From Betaproteobacteria bacterium (lineage in GTDB: Bacteria; Pseudomonadota; Gammaproteobacteria; Burkholderiales; SG8-39): DNA of 9,634 bases. The translations under genes and the position numbers were made by a program. Shown here piece by piece: positions 6,541 through 9,634 of this stretch (position 1 is its first letter; each line of letters starts with the position of its first letter). The stretch is from assembly GCA_004298295.1 (NCBI GenBank), contig SCUH01000322.1, positions 1-9,634 on the forward strand. Reading direction: 5' to 3'. The notes beneath the pieces are model-generated. The model ran no database searches, was not told the DNA's origin, and was given only the letters and a program-made list of their open reading frames with translations.

Positions 6541-8489
6541 GCCCCGATTCTAGCGAAGAAGCTCTCCACGTCCGCGCGCTCGCGCGTGCGCTGCATCGGC
6601 GGCAGGCTGTCGAGGATGGTCCGGCCGTACGGCTTGGCGTGCAGACGCGGATCGCACAGCACCAGCACGCCGCGATCGGTTTCGTCGCGGATCAGGCGTC
6701 CCGCGCCCTGCTTCAGCGCGAGGATCGCCTGCGGCAGCTGGAACTCGATGAAAGGATTGCCGCCCTGCGCTCGCAGCGCCTCGATGCGCGCCGCGAGCAC
6801 CGGGTCGTCGGGCGGCGCGAACGGCAGCTTGTCGATCAGCACCACCGACAGCGCCTCGCCACGCACGTCCACGCCCTCCCAGAACGACGCCGCGCCGAGC
6901 AGCACGGCATTGCCGAGACGGCGGAATCTTTGCAGCAGCTCGCTGCGCGAGCCGGTGCCCTGCACGAGCAGCGGCAGGTCGAGATCCTCTTCGGCCAGGC
7001 GCGCCGCAAGCAGTTCGTGCGCCCGGCGCAGGGCGCGGCGCGTCGTGAAAAGCAGAAAGGCGCGCCCGCCGCTTGCGCGCAGCACCGGCAGCGCGGCCTC
7101 GATCACCGCCGCGGTGAAGGCCGGATCGTTCGGATTCGCCGGCAGTCCGCGCGGCACGTAGAGCAACGCCTGGCGCGCATAGTCGAAGGGGCTCGCCCAG
7201 GTGCACGCGTCGGATGCGTCGATGCCCAGCTCGCGCTTGAAGTGCGAGAAGTCCTCGCCCACGGCAAGCGTGGCGGAAGTGAAGATCCAGGCACGCGGCG
7301 AGTCCGTCATCTGGCGCCGGAACATCTCCGCCGATGAAAGCGGTGTGACGTGAAGCTGCGCCGCGTGCCCGCTGACCTCCACCCAGCGCACCTCGTTCTG
7401 GTCGCCCTCGGCCAGCAGGCGCGCCAGCGTCGCGCGCGCCAGCGTCGCGCGCCGCGCGCAGGACGCGAGCCCCTCCGAGCGCTCGGCCTGCTCGGCGAGC
7501 GGCGCGGCGAGCGCCTCGAGCGCCGCGGCGAGCAGCTGCAGCGACCCGGCAAAATTGTCCTGCGCCAGCGCCTGCGACCACGCAAGGCGCGCCGGCTCTT
7601 CGCCGAACGCAAGCCTCAGGTCGCGCGCCGCGCGCTCCAGTTTCTGCGCCAGGCGCTCCACATCCGCTGCGGCGCCGCCCGCCGCGCGCAGCTCCACGCG
7701 TGAATCGCGCCCCAGCTCGGCAAGCTGCGCCGTGGACACCTTTTCGCCGAAAAACAGGCGTGCGGTCTCGGGCAACTGGTGCGCCTCGTCGAAGATGAGC
7801 GTGTTGCAGGCCGGCAGCAGCTCGGCGATGCCCTCGTCGCGCAGCATCACGTCGGCGAAGAAGAGGTGATGGTTGATCACCACCACGTCGGCGGCGAGCG
7901 CGTTGCGGCGCGCGCGCATCACGAAGCAGTTCTTGTAATCCGGACAATTCTGACCGAGACAGTTCTCGCGCGTCGAGGTGGCGTGCAGCCATACCGGTGC
8001 GTCCTCCGGCACCGCCGCAAGCTCGGCGCGATCCCCCGAACCGCTGGCAGACGCGAACCGGGCGATGACGCGCAGTTGCGCGGCCTCCTCGCGCGAGCCG
8101 AGCCGTACCTCCTGCACTGCGCGCTGCGTGCGGTAGAGGCAGACATAGTTGGCGCGCCCCTTGAGCAGCGCGGCGGTCGCGCCGGAGGCGAGCGCATTGC
8201 GCACCGCGGGCAGGTCGCGGTCGTGGAGCTGATCCTGCAGCGTCTTGGTGCCGGTCGAGATGATCACCTTGCCGCCGGCGATGATCGCCGGGACGAGATA
8301 GGCGAAGGTCTTGCCGGTGCCAGTGCCGGCTTCGGCGGTGAAAACGCCGTGCGATTCGATCGCCTCCAGGATGGCGAGCGCCATCTCGCACTGCTGGGGG
8401 CGCTCGCGATAGCCCTCGATGGCCTCCGCCAGCACTCCTCCGGCGGCAAAGGCGCGCTTGACCGCGCCCGCTTTACTTGCCGCGCTCAT
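6537..8489 (-). CDS. yoaA: YoaA/DinG-family ATP-dependent DNA helicase with iron-sulfur cluster
   Basis: A superfamily 2, XPD-like 5'-3' DNA helicase. E. coli YoaA works with the polymerase subunit HolC in repair at damaged forks. The 650-residue product matches YoaA in length (about 636) better than DinG (about 716). Motifs in order: Walker A AEAGTGTGKT (52-61), STGTKTLQDQL (78-88), four Fe-S cysteines Cys117, Cys177, Cys182 and Cys188 (GRANYVC, ENC, QNCPDYKNC), VINHHLFFAD (204-213), the DEAH box (234-237), TSATL (404-408), SFWEGVD (535-541) and motif VI QGAGRLIR (594-601). The start at 8489 has a GAGG about 12 nt upstream and lies 20 bp from the divergent nlpC-like start, so its promoter must sit within that gene. 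It overlaps the downstream dehydrogenase by 4 bp. A 15-bp tandem repeat lies in the central Ala-rich part. Confidence 0.94.
   Translation of the reverse strand: MSAASKAGAVKRAFAAGGVLAEAIEGYRERPQQCEMALAILEAIESHGVFTAEAGTGTGKTFAYLVPAIIAGGKVIISTGTKTLQDQLHDRDLPAVRNALASGATAALLKGRANYVCLYRTQRAVQEVRLGSREEAAQLRVIARFASASGSGDRAELAAVPEDAPVWLHATSTRENCLGQNCPDYKNCFVMRARRNALAADVVVINHHLFFADVMLRDEGIAELLPACNTLIFDEAHQLPETARLFFGEKVSTAQLAELGRDSRVELRAAGGAAADVERLAQKLERAARDLRLAFGEEPARLAWSQALAQDNFAGSLQLLAAALEALAAPLAEQAERSEGLASCARRATLARATLARLLAEGDQNEVRWVEVSGHAAQLHVTPLSSAEMFRRQMTDSPRAWIFTSATLAVGEDFSHFKRELGIDASDACTWASPFDYARQALLYVPRGLPANPNDPAFTAAVIEAALPVLRASGGRAFLLFTTRRALRRAHELLAARLAEEDLDLPLLVQGTGSRSELLQRFRRLGNAVLLGAASFWEGVDVRGEALSVVLIDKLPFAPPDDPVLAARIEALRAQGGNPFIEFQLPQAILALKQGAGRLIRDETDRGVLVLCDPRLHAKPYGRTILDSLPPMQRTRERADVESFFARIGA
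7421..7450. repeat. Perfect 15-bp tandem duplication inside the helicase gene
   Basis: GCGCCAGCGTCGCGC occurs twice back to back. Being five codons long it keeps the frame and encodes ATLAR-ATLAR at residues 348-357 of the helicase, in an Ala/Arg/Leu-rich helical region away from the catalytic motifs. It is probably a slippage duplication of recent origin. Confidence 0.85.
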
Positions 8490-8500
8490 AGGACTAGATT
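8472..8500 (+). promoter_or_regulatory. Candidate promoter for the NlpC/P60 lipoprotein gene
   Basis: TTTACT (8472-8477, four of six to the -35) and TAGATT (8495-8500, four of six to the -10) are spaced by exactly 17 bp. The -10 ends nine bases before the ATG at 8510, giving a leader of about 3 nt. The -35 part lies inside the 5' end of the divergent helicase gene. Both hexamers are only partial matches, so this is a modest call. Confidence 0.4.
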
Positions 8501-8509
8501 ACCTCAATA

Positions 8510-9019
8510 ATGCGTCACAACATTCTGTATTCGATGGTTTTTTCGGCCTTGCTCACGGGCTGCGCCGGAGTTCCCTCGAAAGCGCCCATGACGACAAGAC
8601 CGCAATCATTTCCACCGCAGGAGCCCGTGGCGCAGGTGCAGCGATCCGAAGCCCTGCTCCAAACCCTGCTGGCCCTCGGTGTCGAGTATCGCAACGGCGG
8701 GCGTGCCCCCAACCAGGGTTTCGACTGCAGCGGCCTCGTGGCGCATGTCTTTCGCGAGGCCTACGGCATTCAGCTGCCGCACAATACGCTCGCCCAGAGC
8801 GAACTCGGCGTTCCGGTCTCGTTCGCCGAACTCGAGCCCGGCGACCTCGTTTTCTACAACACCCTCGACCGTCCGTTCTCGCACGTCGGTATCTACCTTG
8901 GCGACAGCCGCTTCGTGCACGCCCCCAAGAGCGGCTCGAGCGTGAGGGTCGAGAGCCTTCGCACGGCGTACTGGAGCAGCCGCTTCGACGGCGCCCGGCG
9001 GATCTATCCGCCAATCTGA
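8510..9019 (+). CDS. NlpC/P60-family peptidoglycan endopeptidase, lipoprotein
   Basis: A predicted cell-wall hydrolase of the NlpC/P60 family; characterised relatives (Spr/MepS) cleave peptide cross-links in murein. The 169-residue product opens with MRHNILYSMVFSALLTGC, a lipoprotein signal with lipobox LTGC and Cys18 as lipid anchor. A Pro/Gln-rich linker (about 20-45) leads to one catalytic domain. Nucleophile Cys73 sits in GFDCSGLVAHVF, His125 in SHVGIYLG, and His137 (FVHAPKSG) takes the third, polar triad position. ELEPGDLVFYN (107-117) is also characteristic. The C-terminus ARRIYPPI ends like other NlpC/Spr members. It is divergent from the helicase with only 20 bp between start codons and shows no Shine-Dalgarno. 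Family certain; which ortholog (NlpC, MepS or another) cannot be decided. Confidence 0.93.
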   Translation: MRHNILYSMVFSALLTGCAGVPSKAPMTTRPQSFPPQEPVAQVQRSEALLQTLLALGVEYRNGGRAPNQGFDCSGLVAHVFREAYGIQLPHNTLAQSELGVPVSFAELEPGDLVFYNTLDRPFSHVGIYLGDSRFVHAPKSGSSVRVESLRTAYWSSRFDGARRIYPPI

Positions 9020-9047
9020 TCGGTCCTGAGGTGGTTGCGTTGCCGCG

Positions 9048-9066
9048 GCAGGATTTGTTATCCTGC
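9048..9066. terminator. Perfect 7-bp hairpin after the NlpC/P60 gene
   Basis: GCAGGAT, a TTGTT loop, then ATCCTGC form a perfect short stem-loop 28 bp after the nlpC-like stop. No T-run follows, so termination would be weak or factor-dependent. It could instead be part of the control region of the next gene, since the Fur-like palindrome starts 5 bp further on. Confidence 0.35.
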
Positions 9067-9071
9067 GTCAA

Positions 9072-9092
9072 TGCGAATAATTCTCATTCGTA
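9072..9092. promoter_or_regulatory. Fur-box-like palindrome upstream of the iron-uptake gene
   Basis: TGCGAAT (9072-9078) and ATTCGTA (9086-9092) form an inverted repeat with one mismatch around a 7-bp centre. Read on the minus strand, its core is AATGAGAATTATT, which agrees with the Fur consensus core AATGATAATCATT at 11 of 13 positions (about 12 of 19 over the full box). It overlaps a possible -10, AATAAT (9076-9081). It lies 63 bp before the start of an Fe(III)-binding protein gene, the expected place for iron repression by Fur. The 135-bp gap 9020-9154 holds only this site and the hairpin just before it. Confidence 0.6.
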
Positions 9093-9154
9093 ATACAGTA
9101 CACCCCAGGGCCTTTGGGCTGATACCCTTTAAATGTACGCAACCTATTGATCTT

Positions 9155-9634
9155 ATGAACAAACTAGTCTCGTTATGCCTCGCGGGCGCATGCCTCTCTA
9201 GCAATGCACTGGCCGATGAAAAGGTCCTGAATCTCTATTCCTCGCGCCATTACCAGACCGACGAGGCGCTCTACACGGGATTCACGCAAAAGACCGGAAT
9301 CCGCATCCATCGGATTGAAGCGCCCGAGGATGCGCTCATCGAGCGGTTGCGCAATGAAGGCGCCGCGAGCCCTGCCGACGTCCTCGTGACGGTCGATGCC
9401 GGAAGGTTGTGGCGCGCCGAACAAGTGGGGCTCTTCCAAGCCGTGAAATCGGCTGAACTGGAACGCCGCATTCCGGCCCATCTGCGCCATCCGGAGGGAC
9501 TCTGGTTCGGGTTTTCGACGCGCGCCCGCGTGATCGTCTTCAACAAGGACGCCGTCAAACCGGGTGAGATCCGCAGCTACGAGGACCTCGCAGCGCCGAA
9601 ATGGAAAGGCAAGGTCTGCATGCGGTCGAGTTCC
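9155..9634 (+). CDS. futA: Fe(III) ABC transporter periplasmic binding protein (FutA/FbpA type), N-terminal part
   Basis: The solute-binding protein of a ferric-iron ABC importer; it captures Fe3+ in the periplasm and hands it to the inner-membrane permease. Only 160 codons are in the window; the gene runs off the right edge. The ATG at 9155 opens a Sec signal peptide (MNKLVSLCLAGACLSSNALA) with probable cleavage after Ala20. The mature start VLNLYSSRHYQTDEALYTGF (24-43) is the iron-ligand loop of the family, with Tyr28, His32 and Tyr33 as candidates. Then follow SPADVLVTVDAGRLWRAEQ (72-90), WFGFSTRARVIVFNK (117-131) and YEDLAAPKWKGKVCMRSSS (142-160), as in FutA/IdiA. The Tyr pair that completes the iron site lies outside the window. 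No Shine-Dalgarno is obvious. A Fur-like palindrome 63 bp upstream supports iron regulation. Confidence 0.92.
   Translation, partial: MNKLVSLCLAGACLSSNALADEKVLNLYSSRHYQTDEALYTGFTQKTGIRIHRIEAPEDALIERLRNEGAASPADVLVTVDAGRLWRAEQVGLFQAVKSAELERRIPAHLRHPEGLWFGFSTRARVIVFNKDAVKPGEIRSYEDLAAPKWKGKVCMRSSS

Noticed and set aside
6550..8391. Long second minus-strand frame across the helicase gene (about 610 codons)
   Set aside because: Same strand, other frame; Arg/Ala-rich with no motifs, while the frame used for the helicase carries every catalytic motif.
9173..9558. Minus-strand open frames at the right edge
   Set aside because: They are antisense to the plus-strand FutA-type gene, which has a clear signal peptide and family motifs and simply runs off the window.
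1..9634. CRISPR arrays, insertion sequences, tRNA or rRNA genes, phage or toxin-antitoxin modules
   Set aside because: No spaced repeats, terminal inverted repeats, transposase motifs or RNA-gene signatures were recognised; almost the whole window is accounted for by ten identified genes.

Overview
The window is GC-rich DNA packed with core and metabolic genes. It most likely comes from a betaproteobacterium. Three things suggest this: a class I polyhydroxyalkanoate synthase followed by acetyl-CoA acetyltransferase, a divergent bamD / rluD-pgeF pair, and protein sequences closest to Burkholderiales/Rhodocyclales-type proteins. The taxonomic call is inference from remembered family sequences, not from a search. 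I see no mobile element, CRISPR array, rRNA or tRNA.

Layout, left to right. (1) Minus strand, 4709 down to 1: rluD (23S rRNA pseudouridine synthase), pgeF (YfiH-type peptidoglycan-editing enzyme, overlapping rluD by 8 bp), a ZIP metal transporter 13 bp further on, then after a 94-bp gap with a good sigma70-like promoter, phaC and phaA (phaA runs off the left edge). (2) Plus strand 4708-5511: bamD, divergent from rluD, with start codons that overlap by 2 bp. (3) Minus strand, 8489 down to 5557: a YoaA/DinG-type iron-sulfur helicase, overlapping by ATGA with a DenD-like SDR dehydrogenase that converges on bamD. (4) Plus strand 8510-9634: an NlpC/P60 lipoprotein only 20 bp from the divergent helicase start. 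After a 135-bp intergenic region with a hairpin and a Fur-box-like palindrome comes the start of a FutA/FbpA-type ferric-iron binding protein, cut by the right edge.

How the genes work together. phaC and phaA belong to carbon storage: PhaA condenses acetyl-CoA, and PhaC polymerises the hydroxyacyl-CoA made by a reductase that would lie outside the window. bamD, pgeF and the NlpC/P60 lipoprotein all serve the cell envelope (outer-membrane protein insertion, peptidoglycan quality control, peptidoglycan cleavage). rluD serves ribosome maturation and the helicase serves DNA repair. The ZIP protein and the iron-binding protein handle divalent metal and Fe(III) uptake. The Fur-like site fits iron repression of the latter.

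I do not see a convincing undescribed multi-gene system. The points most worth a second look are: three genes (phaC, bamD, nlpC) whose best -10 elements sit only 8-9 nt from the start codon with no visible Shine-Dalgarno, suggesting near-leaderless mRNAs; a PgeF protein lacking about 19 residues of a normally conserved N-terminal segment; the DenD-like dehydrogenase coupled to a DNA helicase; and the Fur-like palindrome before the iron-uptake gene.
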